From the NCBI GenBank assembly GCA_030694835.1, contig JAUYUF010000091.1:1-5943 (forward strand): a stretch of 5,943 nt of DNA. Reading direction: 5' to 3'. A program made the translations under genes and the position numbers. This document shows positions 1 through 5,943 of the stretch, piece by piece. The notes beneath the pieces were generated by a model, which made no database searches, was not told the origin of the DNA, and saw only the letters and a list, made by a program, of their open reading frames with translations. Every line of letters begins with the position of its first letter. Positions within the stretch are counted from its first letter, which is position 1. Origin of the DNA: Flavobacteriaceae bacterium (GTDB lineage: Bacteria; Bacteroidota; Bacteroidia; Flavobacteriales; Flavobacteriaceae).

Positions 1-432
1 AGCCATGATAATATCAGCTCCAATAGTACGTTGAATTTCCATCACATTTTCAGGAGAAAAGAAATGGTAAGATCCATCAATATGACTCTTAAACTTTACA
101 CCTTCCTCAGTAATTTTTCTTCTTTCAGAAAGTGAATATACTTGGTATCCTCCACTATCAGTTAAAATATTTCTATCCCAATTCATAAACTTATGCAAAC
201 CACCTGCACTTTCTAAAATTGAAGTTTGAGGTCGCAAATATAAATGATAGGTATTTCCTAATATAATATCGGGATTTATATCTTCTTTTAATTCTCTTTG
301 ATGAACACCTTTAACGGTTCCAACGGTTCCAACAGGCATAAATATTGGTGTTTCAATTACTCCATGATCTGTAGTAATACTTCCTGCTCTAGCTTTACTT
401 TTGGGGTCTAGTCCTTTAATTTCAAATTTCAT
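1..432 (-). CDS. tgt: tRNA-guanine transglycosylase (queuine tRNA-ribosyltransferase), N-terminal part
   Basis: This cytoplasmic enzyme swaps guanine-34 for the queuosine precursor preQ1 in tRNAs with GUN anticodons (Asp, Asn, His, Tyr). The reading frame runs without a stop from ATG at 432 to the left window edge, giving 144 codons of a protein that is usually about 375 residues. Family signatures are unmistakable: TDHGVIETPIFMPVGTVGTVK at residues 21-41 (in part), GNTYHLYLRP at 59-68, and TDSGGYQ at 91-97. D92 of the last motif matches the substrate-binding/catalytic aspartate of the bacterial enzymes (D89 in E. coli numbering). The nucleophilic aspartate, zinc-binding cysteines and C-terminus lie off the window. 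The start is supported by the conserved MKFEIKGLDPKSKARAG beginning and by a -7 promoter element directly upstream. No frameshift or missing residue is seen. The identification is secure; only completeness is unknown. Confidence 0.97.
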   Translation of the reverse strand, partial: MKFEIKGLDPKSKARAGSITTDHGVIETPIFMPVGTVGTVKGVHQRELKEDINPDIILGNTYHLYLRPQTSILESAGGLHKFMNWDRNILTDSGGYQVYSLSERRKITEEGVKFKSHIDGSYHFFSPENVMEIQRTIGADIIMA

Positions 433-437
433 GGTGG

Positions 438-445
438 CAAAGATA
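438..445 (-). promoter_or_regulatory. Candidate -7 promoter element for tgt
   Basis: On the minus strand this reads TATCTTTG, a perfect match to the Bacteroidetes -7 consensus TAnnTTTG. Only five bases separate it from the tgt ATG at 432, so transcription would begin at or within a base or two of the start codon. No good TTTG/TTG -33 element is found 17-23 bases upstream, which lowers confidence. Confidence 0.5.
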
Positions 446-484
446 AGCAATAGGATTTGTTTGAAAATAGATTCGTAAAAATTT

Positions 485-518
485 GATAAAATTCAACCAT
501 CAATAAAATACAGTTGAA
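485..518 (-). terminator. Weak candidate terminator after the phosphodiesterase gene
   Basis: Read on the minus strand, TTCAAC (518-513) can pair with GTTGAA (497-492) across a 15-base loop and is followed by TTTTATC. It lies 11 bases past the phosphodiesterase stop codon. The stem is only six base pairs with two G-C pairs, so it is a weak hairpin that could arise by chance in AT-rich DNA. Confidence 0.3.
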
Positions 519-528
519 AGATAAAAAA

Positions 529-2352
529 CTAATTACTTTGAATTTCGAGATAAATATTCCATTCCGTTTTAGAAATTCCATCTTCAGCAGTAACAATTAT
601 TTTTTTGGTAGATTGATTTGAAAAATCAATATAATCACCTGATTTAACATCACTTTTTGCACCATGTGGAATATTAAAATCCATTTTTACTTTATATAAA
701 TCAATTGATTTTGGAAGTGTTACATAAATCTCTTTATTATCCCAATTAACAATGGTTGGTTTTATTTCATCTTCAAATTTTACATTATAAATACCTGAAT
801 TACTGATAGGTATTCCCGATGCATTAGCCAGACCTAAATTAGAAATTTCGGGAGAATTCATAGTATAATTACGCAATTGTATAGCATTTACATATAATTC
901 TGCAGTTTCATTATCATCATCAGCAAAAAGTAAAAATCCTTGATTTTGACCACCTGGAAAAGTATTAATAACTGACCATCTTCCTCCTTCAATAGGAGTT
1001 TCTCCAACATATTTTCCGTTAATAAATTTTTTAATTGAATTTTTAGAAAAAGTAATTGCAATTCTATACCAAGTTTCTTCCACTAAAATACCTTGATAAT
1101 TATTATTAATTCCAATTCCTTTCGAGGTAATGAATAAATCTCCATCGTTACTATTTTCAGGATTAGTTTGTAACAAGCTTATAAATTTATCTTTACTTTT
1201 TTTTGGAATATAAATGTCCATAATTAACGAATATTCATAATGTAATTCTTCATTTACGCCAGGTATAAAATTATTAAATAGAAATAAACCATTATTTGGA
1301 TTGAAAGCAGGCACTTTTATTACATTAGAATTAATCCCATTAATTGGTTTTATTTCAAAGTCAGAGGTTCTTCCAAATTCAATTTTTTGAAGTGTGTCTA
1401 TATTATCATAATTCAGTAATCTAAATTGACTTCCAATTCCAGTACTTTGAAGATTTTTTTTATCAAAAATCCAATTTCCAGTTGTAAATTTTGATGGATT
1501 TATTTTAATAGGCTGTTTATCACAAATTGCTTTTAAAGCAGAAATAGCAATATCAGATTCAATACCATCAACATGAGCGTTTTTAATTTTAATTATTTCC
1601 TCTAAATTATTTGATGTAAACACCCAAACTTTAGCACCATATTGATGTACTTTATTAACAAAGGTTTGAAATTTCTCATCATTATCTAGAGCAAATGTGT
1701 AATATGTTTCAAAAATTGTACAACCTAAATCTACTAAATCTTTATACCATTTATCATCATTTGGGTTTTCAGGCATACCTCCAAAATATATAAATGGAGA
1801 ATCTGGACAATATTTTTTAAAAAGTATTGCTTCTTCTATATTAGCAACAGCTGCCATCAATCTTTTGGGATTAACACCTGTAGATTTTAGTGCTTTTCCC
1901 ATTAAATCGGGTCTAAATTTTTTGGTGTCTAGATAATAATATCCATCATATTTTTCAGCTAAAAGAAGCGCTTCTTCTAATGTCGCAATTTTGGTTCCTT
2001 TAAACTGACTCCCTTTCCAGCTTCCAAAATCAAGCATTAATAATTCTTCATATGTTGATGAAACTACATAACCCTGTCCGTTACTAGTTCTGTACATTGT
2101 TGGCTGATCATGAAATAAAACATAAACGTCATCAGAGGTAACATTTACATCAATTTCACAATATTTTACGCCTCTTTTAAAAGCTTCTTCTATGCTTAAT
2201 AATGTGTTTTCTGGATAAATATCAGAATATCCTCTATGACCTATTGCTTGAAAATCACAGTTTTTATAGTTATACGATGGTTTGGTTTGTTGCGAAAAAG
2301 CTGCAAAAGCAAGAGAATATAAAACTAAAAAAACACTATATTTTTTCAACAT
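529..2352 (-). CDS. Secreted glycerophosphodiester phosphodiesterase with LamG-like and DUF5018-like domains
   Basis: The protein (607 residues) starts with a signal peptide, about 1-20, lysines then a hydrophobic run ending AAFSQ; no lipobox cysteine is present. Residues 34-275 form a GDPD TIM-barrel: HRG at 39-41, ENT at 48-50, EID at 66-68, HD at 81-82, LDTK at 141-144, VWVFTSNN at 242-249 and VDGIESD at 261-267. These carry the expected catalytic histidines (H39, H81) and metal ligands (E66, D68). The family hydrolyses glycerophosphodiesters to glycerol-3-phosphate and an alcohol. Residues about 340-500 look like a LamG/concanavalin-type jelly roll (SLIMDIYIP, LLQTNP, GDLFI, ETWYRI, FINGKYVG, GFLLFADDD). 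Residues about 530-605 resemble the DUF5018-type beta domain, with a DFS...IIVTAEDG...W pattern near the end. A plain GDPD is about 250-350 residues, so the tail is an addition. The stop is TAG. The exact substrate is unknown; the enzyme class is well supported. Confidence 0.92.
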   Translation of the reverse strand: MLKKYSVFLVLYSLAFAAFSQQTKPSYNYKNCDFQAIGHRGYSDIYPENTLLSIEEAFKRGVKYCEIDVNVTSDDVYVLFHDQPTMYRTSNGQGYVVSSTYEELLMLDFGSWKGSQFKGTKIATLEEALLLAEKYDGYYYLDTKKFRPDLMGKALKSTGVNPKRLMAAVANIEEAILFKKYCPDSPFIYFGGMPENPNDDKWYKDLVDLGCTIFETYYTFALDNDEKFQTFVNKVHQYGAKVWVFTSNNLEEIIKIKNAHVDGIESDIAISALKAICDKQPIKINPSKFTTGNWIFDKKNLQSTGIGSQFRLLNYDNIDTLQKIEFGRTSDFEIKPINGINSNVIKVPAFNPNNGLFLFNNFIPGVNEELHYEYSLIMDIYIPKKSKDKFISLLQTNPENSNDGDLFITSKGIGINNNYQGILVEETWYRIAITFSKNSIKKFINGKYVGETPIEGGRWSVINTFPGGQNQGFLLFADDDNETAELYVNAIQLRNYTMNSPEISNLGLANASGIPISNSGIYNVKFEDEIKPTIVNWDNKEIYVTLPKSIDLYKVKMDFNIPHGAKSDVKSGDYIDFSNQSTKKIIVTAEDGISKTEWNIYLEIQSN

Positions 2353-2376
2353 TTGGAATTGGATTTTAATCTATTT

Positions 2377-2393
2377 CAAATGTATCAAAATTA
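2377..2393 (-). promoter_or_regulatory. Two adjacent -7-like elements upstream of the phosphodiesterase gene
   Basis: On the minus strand TAATTTTG (2393-2386) and TACATTTG (2384-2377) both match the Bacteroidetes -7 consensus TAnnTTTG exactly. They would place transcription starts roughly 18-28 bases ahead of the ATG at 2352. No convincing -33 TTTG sits at the usual 17-23 base spacing for either, and the region is very AT-rich, so one or both may be chance matches. Confidence 0.45.
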
Positions 2394-2449
2394 GATAACA
2401 ATTATATCGATTTTGATTTTACTGATGAAAATTTAAAATTTTTAAATAC

Positions 2450-2480
2450 AAAAAAAGGCACTTTTAAAAAAATGCCTTTT
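2450..2480 (-). terminator. Rho-independent terminator of the porin gene
   Basis: On the minus strand AAAAGGCA (2480-2473) pairs with TGCCTTTT (2460-2453) around a 12-base loop, and the right arm runs straight into a tract of seven T residues (2456-2450). It begins 23 bases after the porin stop codon. This is the standard layout of an intrinsic terminator and separates the porin from the downstream phosphodiesterase. On the plus strand the hairpin has only a four-T tail. Confidence 0.82.
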
Positions 2481-2503
2481 AAATTATGGTATCATTATAT
2501 TGA

Positions 2504-3508
2504 TTAAAACTTAACTTCCAAGTTTAAGTAAAGCATTGATAAATCACTTTTTGTTGACAAATCATAATCCCATAAACGGTAGTTTAAGGATGTTTTAACG
2601 CCTTTAATCGGAATAAATTGGGCTCCTAAAAGAACCGCATTTCCGTCATTGGTTGCATTCCAATTGGCGGTTGATGTTCCTATTTTGTTAGATTCTAATA
2701 AATCATATCTTCCAAAAACCTCAAACTTATCATCCAAAACATACGCAGAATAAATAGAGATCCCACTTAAATCATGGTCTAAAACGGCATCGGTAAATTT
2801 CTTTCCATCTATCATTTTATTGTATTCTGCACCTAATCTGAACTTTTTATTGTCATAACCCGCAAAAAGGGAAATATTTTTAACAGTCGGATTTTCTACC
2901 ACTATACTTCCAACCAATTTCTTGCTGTCTTGCTCTGAATAATACACTTTTAAAGTTACAGTTTCTAAGGGATTGTACACTAAACTTCCACCCACTTTAT
3001 ATTTGCCATATAAGTCTTGTACTTTTCTAAAACCTTCGCCATTTAAAACAAAAAGGTTCATTTTTAGAGATTTGTACAATTGAAATTCAGTATTTAAGCC
3101 CAAATCTGCGGTGGTTCCAAATCCTTGAGCATCTTGGAATGATTTGTAAACATAACGATAACCCCATGATTTTTCTTGCTCGGTAAATTGGTTTAAACCA
3201 ATCATACCGGCCGAAATTTTTGCCCAAGAGGCCGCTTTATAATCTAATTGAGCGGCTCTTAAATAGTAGGTAAAATCACTTACATTGTCTTTACCGGCGT
3301 CTAAGATAACTTTGGCTGAGAATTTGTCATTAAACGTATGGTCATAGCCAATAAAAGCTCTTTCAATTTCAAAAGCACTTTTTTGTAGTGCACCGTCGGT
3401 CAAATCGAGGTGATAATTAAAGAAAATAGTTCCAGTAACATTTCCTTTTGATTGTGATATTGCAGCTAAAGAACTGAATATTAATAAAATAGTAATTAAT
3501 TTTTTCAT
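2504..3508 (-). CDS. Outer-membrane beta-barrel porin (OprO/OprP-like)
   Basis: From the ATG at 3508 this encodes 334 residues, beginning with a signal peptide (MKKLITILLIFSSLAAISQS) and ending in an aromatic residue (LNLEVKF) as expected for the outer-membrane insertion signal. In between are many short amphipathic strands with alternating hydrophobic residues and aromatic girdle positions (for example GTIFFNYHLDL, KMNLFVLNGEG, VTLKVYYSEQD, KVGGSLVYN, FEVFGRYDLLES, TSLNYRLWDYDL). The organisation resembles the porins annotated as phosphate-selective OprO/OprP-like in Bacteroidetes; ion selectivity cannot be read from sequence here. The frame is open further upstream to an ATG at 3574, but the extra 22 residues would bury the signal peptide and lie across a promoter element, so the shorter start is preferred. 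The gene looks less AT-rich than its neighbours, as often seen for abundantly made envelope proteins. It is followed by its own terminator. Confidence 0.82.
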   Translation of the reverse strand: MKKLITILLIFSSLAAISQSKGNVTGTIFFNYHLDLTDGALQKSAFEIERAFIGYDHTFNDKFSAKVILDAGKDNVSDFTYYLRAAQLDYKAASWAKISAGMIGLNQFTEQEKSWGYRYVYKSFQDAQGFGTTADLGLNTEFQLYKSLKMNLFVLNGEGFRKVQDLYGKYKVGGSLVYNPLETVTLKVYYSEQDSKKLVGSIVVENPTVKNISLFAGYDNKKFRLGAEYNKMIDGKKFTDAVLDHDLSGISIYSAYVLDDKFEVFGRYDLLESNKIGTSTANWNATNDGNAVLLGAQFIPIKGVKTSLNYRLWDYDLSTKSDLSMLYLNLEVKF

Positions 3509-3544
3509 TATTTTTAAATTTAAATTGATATTTTTAATCAGCAT

Positions 3545-3552
3545 CAAATTTA
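3545..3552 (-). promoter_or_regulatory. Candidate -7 promoter element for the porin gene
   Basis: On the minus strand this reads TAAATTTG, an exact match to TAnnTTTG, and predicts a transcript starting about 30 bases ahead of the ATG at 3508. That position argues against the upstream ATG at 3574, which would be outside such a transcript. A -33 TTTG at proper spacing is not evident. Confidence 0.45.
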
Positions 3553-3631
3553 ATTCTCTTAGAGATATAATCATATTAAAATTTAGAATAATTTATAGGT
3601 ATTAAAAAATTAACACACATTGATATTTTAT

Positions 3632-3657
3632 AAAAAAGCTCTCAAAAAAGAGGTTTT
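3632..3657 (-). terminator. Weak candidate terminator of the peptidyl-prolyl isomerase gene
   Basis: On the minus strand AAAACCTC (3657-3650) can pair with GAGCTTTT (3641-3634) with one mismatch, closing an eight-base loop, and the right arm continues into a run of six T residues. It begins 23 bases after the isomerase stop codon. The position and T tract are right, but the stem has only three strong pairs above the mismatch. Confidence 0.4.
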
Positions 3658-3680
3658 ATCTAATAATGAATTTTATAAAA

Positions 3681-4250
3681 TTAATTAATTCTTCGAATAG
3701 AATATATGGTAATTGGATTTACTAAAATTTGATTTTGATTTTTCCCAGATTGAATCTTTAAAACTAAATCCATACCTCTAATAACCTTTCCAAATGCAGC
3801 AAATCCATATCCATCAGGGTTTCTTTTTCCTCCAAAATCTAATTCTGGTTGATTATTTATACAAATAAAAAATGAACTTTGAGCTGTATTCGGCTCACCT
3901 CTTGCCATTGAAATTGTACCGTTTATGTGTCTTAATTTAGTTTGTTCTGTTGTTTCAATATTTATTGTAGGAAATAATAGATCTTCTGTCAAATCTGCAG
4001 CTTGAACTACTTCAATCTTAATATCTCTTTCAGCTTCATTTTCATTGGTACAAACTCTATAAAAATTAGAGTTATCATAAAGTTTATTATCTACATATTT
4101 CAAAAAATTATGAACTGTAATTGGAGCCTTTCCAGGATACAACTCAATTTGAATTTCACCTATTGATGTAGCAATAGAACATGTAATTGTATTTTGAGCA
4201 GTTGTATTAATACTTGCAAAAAGTAAAATATATAATATCATTTTATTCAT
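3681..4250 (-). CDS. Exported cyclophilin-type peptidyl-prolyl cis-trans isomerase
   Basis: The 189-residue product has a short signal peptide (about 1-19, ending TTAQ) without a lipobox cysteine, so it is probably periplasmic. The rest is one cyclophilin domain, which catalyses cis-trans rotation of prolyl peptide bonds during folding. Visible landmarks are GEIQIELYPGKAPITVHNF at 31-49, NFYRV at 62-66, VVQAADL at 81-87, NGTISMARGEPNT at 110-122, SSFFI at 125-129 and GYGFAAFGKVIRGMDLV at 147-163. R65 matches the catalytic arginine of human cyclophilin A (R55) and Q83 matches its Q63. Other positions differ: Y64 replaces the histidine of FHR, S126 replaces the glutamine of SQFFI, and no tryptophan occupies the W121 region. 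Family membership is firm; catalytic strength is uncertain. An alternative start at the fourth codon (M4) would shorten the signal peptide only slightly. No -7 consensus is found upstream. Confidence 0.9.
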   Translation of the reverse strand: MNKMILYILLFASINTTAQNTITCSIATSIGEIQIELYPGKAPITVHNFLKYVDNKLYDNSNFYRVCTNENEAERDIKIEVVQAADLTEDLLFPTINIETTEQTKLRHINGTISMARGEPNTAQSSFFICINNQPELDFGGKRNPDGYGFAAFGKVIRGMDLVLKIQSGKNQNQILVNPITIYSIRRIN

Positions 4251-4315
4251 AGGAATTTATAATATTTATAAAGTAAACTATTGAAAATTAAATATACTAA
4301 AAAAGCACTTTAACA

Positions 4316-4795
4316 ATGTTTTTATTATCAATCTATTTGTACAAAAAAACTTTTATAGAAATATCTTTTTATAAAAAAGTTGACGGATTTTGGCTTGGTC
4401 AAGAAAAACCAGCTAAAACTTTAATGATATTCGGATTTTTAGGTATGCTAGCTATGTTTATAGGAATGTCTACTACAGGAAGTGTTTCTGTATTTGCTTT
4501 TGTAAGTGGTGGTTTATTTGCTTCAGTAATGTGGCCAGTTATTTTCTCATTAGCATTACAAGGACTCGGTAAATTTACTTCTCAAGGTTCAGCATTTTTA
4601 ATTATGATGATTTTAGGAGGTGCTTTTATTCCGCCTTTACAGGGAAAAATTGCTGATATGTTCAATATAACAATTTCGTATTGGGTTCCTTTAATTGGCT
4701 TTGGTTATCTTACTTTATTTGCTTTATTAGTAAAAAGAATCCTAATAAAACAAAACATTGATGTTGATAAATTAGCAACTACTGAAACCCATTAA
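4316..4795 (+). pseudogene. 5'-truncated FucP-type sugar MFS transporter (C-terminal remnant)
   Basis: The open frame (159 codons from ATG 4316, stop TAA) matches only the end of a fucose/glucose-galactose permease of the FHS branch of the major facilitator superfamily, normally about 420-520 residues with 12 helices. About four membrane segments are visible (roughly 34-51, 57-82, 91-108, 119-139). The signature stretch ASVMWPVIFSLALQGLGK at 69-86, TSQGSAFLIMMILGG at 88-102 and the PPLQGKIAD loop at 106-114 correspond to the helix 10-11 region of FucP. Recognisable homology begins near FWLGQEKPAK (residue 25); the first 24 residues are basic and aromatic and look like read-through of non-transporter DNA. 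Upstream, an in-frame TAA (4298-4300) stops the frame, only 65 bases separate it from the oppositely oriented isomerase gene, and no promoter is seen. The N-terminal two thirds are therefore missing. The reading frame itself is intact, so the deletion may be recent. Transport function is not expected. Confidence 0.82.
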
Positions 4796-4842
4796 TAATT
4801 GTAACAGAAAAATATAAATTTCATTTAATTTATATATTTAAA

Positions 4843-4883
4843 GAAAAGCCTTGAAATTTAAATTACAAGGCTTTTCTGTTTTT
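4843..4883. terminator. Strong bidirectional terminator hairpin between convergent genes
   Basis: GAAAAGCCTTG (4843-4853) and CAAGGCTTTTC (4866-4876) form a perfect 11-base-pair stem with a 12-base A/T loop. On the plus strand it is followed by TGTTTTT, serving the transporter remnant; on the minus strand the arm ends TTTTCTTT, beginning ten bases after the oxidoreductase stop codon. This is the strongest hairpin in the window. Confidence 0.88.
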
Positions 4884-4885
4884 CA

Positions 4886-5943
4886 TTATTGCTTAGACCT
4901 TTCATATTGAAGCGGCCATTTAATATCTATGCCTAATTCATTAGCTATTCTTAATGGAAAGTGCGGATCACGAAGGAATTCACGACCTATTATAACTACA
5001 TCTGCCTTATTTTCAGTAATGATACTATTGGCTTGTTCTGCAGTAGTTATCAACCCGACTGCTCCAGTTAAAATTCCTGTTGTTTTTTTTAAACTTTCGG
5101 CAAATTTAACTTGAAATAGAGGTTCAACAGGTATTGATGCAGTAGCTACATTACCACCAGTTGAACAATCAATTAGATCAATTGTTTTGTTTTTTAATAT
5201 TTCTGCTAATTTAATTGAATCCTCTTCAGACCAGCCCCCTTCTGTCCATTCTGTTACAGAAATTCGTACAAATAATGGATTTTCTTCAGGCCAAACCATC
5301 CTAACACTTTTTATAATATCTAGTAGAAAACGAATCCTGTTTTCAAAGGAACCACCATACTCATCTGTTCTTTTATTACTAAATGGTGATAGGAACTCAT
5401 TGATTAAATAGCCGTGTGCTGCGTGTAATTCTATTACTTTAAACCCAGCATCTTTTGACCTTTTTGCAGCATCTTGGAAATTTTGTATACATTTTTTTAT
5501 ATCAGCTAAAGTCATGGCTGTTGGAATTACATCGCCTTCTTTAAAAGGTATAGCACTGGGTGCGTAACTTTGCCATCCACCTTCTTCTACAGTAAGCTTA
5601 TGACTTCCCTCCCATGGACGTGCATGTCCTGCTTTTCTACCTGCATGTGCTAATTGAACTCCAGCAATAGTACCTTGCTCTTCGATAAATTTATTGATTT
5701 TAGCTAAGTAAGGAATGTGCTCGTCTTTCCAAATTCCAAGATCGTTAGGAGTAATTCGACCTTCAGGACAGACCGATATTGCCTCGGTTAGTATTAAAGC
5801 AACGCCTCCAACAGCTCTACTTCCATAATGAACCAAATGCCATTCATTAGCAAAACCATCTACACTTGAATATTGACACATGGGAGAAACAATAATTCTG
5901 TTTTTAAGTTCTATGTTTTTTATTTTTAAAGGTGAAAACAACT
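4886..5943 (-). CDS. namA: Old yellow enzyme family ene-reductase, YqjM/NamA class (5' end off window)
   Basis: This FMN-dependent NAD(P)H oxidoreductase reduces activated C=C bonds of enals, enones and similar electrophiles in the cytoplasm. The frame enters from the right edge and runs to a TAA at 4888-4886. Counting the TTG at 5941 as residue 1, landmarks are SPMCQYSS at 19-26, with the cysteine (C22) and tyrosine (Y24) typical of YqjM-like enzymes, VQLAHAGRKA at 95-104 (Q96 binds FMN), ELHAAHGYL at 171-179 with substrate-binding H173 and H176, the NKRTDEYGGSFENR block at 189-202, VRIS at 225-228, and the FMN-phosphate-binding GAVGL (293-297) and IGREFLRDP (318-326). The TTG is probably an internal leucine, not a start: homologues begin a few residues earlier with a KLFSPL-like stretch, and the two bases before TTG (AG) fit a lysine codon. 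Length is typical for the class. The physiological substrate is unknown, and genomes often hold several paralogues, so the gene symbol is a class-level assignment. Confidence 0.92.
   Translation of the reverse strand, partial: LFSPLKIKNIELKNRIIVSPMCQYSSVDGFANEWHLVHYGSRAVGGVALILTEAISVCPEGRITPNDLGIWKDEHIPYLAKINKFIEEQGTIAGVQLAHAGRKAGHARPWEGSHKLTVEEGGWQSYAPSAIPFKEGDVIPTAMTLADIKKCIQNFQDAAKRSKDAGFKVIELHAAHGYLINEFLSPFSNKRTDEYGGSFENRIRFLLDIIKSVRMVWPEENPLFVRISVTEWTEGGWSEEDSIKLAEILKNKTIDLIDCSTGGNVATASIPVEPLFQVKFAESLKKTTGILTGAVGLITTAEQANSIITENKADVVIIGREFLRDPHFPLRIANELGIDIKWPLQYERSKQ

Noticed and set aside
313..333. Tandem 9-base direct repeat (aacggttcc twice, plus aac)
   Set aside because: It falls in the tgt coding sequence and encodes the conserved VGTVGTV stretch of the enzyme, so protein conservation explains it.
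3509..3680. Possible small gene or RNA between the porin and isomerase genes
   Set aside because: Only a -7-like element and a weak hairpin can be seen in this very AT-rich gap; there is no stable fold or plausible short coding frame.
4796..4885. Strong inverted repeat considered as a mobile-element end or attachment site
   Set aside because: Its position between convergent stop codons, perfect stem and T-rich flank fit a shared transcription terminator; no transposase, target duplication or second copy is present in the window.
4929..5114. Plus-strand open frame of 61 codons
   Set aside because: It lies wholly antisense to the well-supported old yellow enzyme gene, has no recognisable domain and no promoter; it is an overlap artefact.
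5187..5411. Plus-strand open frame of 74 codons
   Set aside because: It is also antisense within the old yellow enzyme gene, with low-complexity serine-rich content and no family features.
5939..5941. TTG as the start codon of the old yellow enzyme
   Set aside because: The frame stays open to the window edge, the preceding bases fit a lysine codon, and homologues begin a few residues earlier, so the TTG is most likely an internal leucine.

Overview
The window looks like chromosomal DNA from a marine or freshwater Flavobacteriaceae-type bacterium (Bacteroidetes). The evidence is a strongly AT-rich composition, no recognisable Shine-Dalgarno sequences ahead of the starts, several perfect matches to the Bacteroidetes -7 promoter element TAnnTTTG, and proteins whose sequences read as typical flavobacterial homologues. 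This is inference from sequence character; no database search was possible.

Layout, left to right. Five genes lie on the minus strand and one gene remnant on the plus strand. Positions 1-432 hold the N-terminal 144 codons of tRNA-guanine transglycosylase (tgt), cut by the window edge, with a -7 element almost touching its ATG. Positions 529-2352 encode a secreted glycerophosphodiester phosphodiesterase with an added LamG-like domain and a C-terminal DUF5018-like beta domain. A clear terminator (2450-2480) separates it from an upstream outer-membrane beta-barrel porin (2504-3508), whose start is best placed at an internal ATG giving a clean signal peptide. Positions 3681-4250 encode a small exported cyclophilin-type peptidyl-prolyl isomerase. 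On the plus strand, 4316-4795 encodes only the last four or so membrane helices of a FucP-type sugar/H+ symporter and is best read as a decayed 5'-truncated gene. A strong two-way hairpin (4843-4883) lies between it and a convergent old yellow enzyme of the YqjM/NamA class (4886-5943), whose first few codons lie beyond the right edge.

How the genes relate. They look like independent transcription units, not an operon: gaps are 90-170 bp, and hairpins of varying strength follow the minus-strand genes and the remnant. The only suggestive functional pairing is the porin with the secreted phosphodiesterase, which could together take up and process phosphorus-containing organic molecules, but the terminator between them means they need not be co-expressed. 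I see no RNA gene, CRISPR array, insertion sequence or defence system. Nothing here amounts to a new multi-gene system; the most notable items are the truncated transporter, the three-part phosphodiesterase, the cyclophilin with altered active-site residues, and the tgt promoter that predicts a leaderless or nearly leaderless mRNA.
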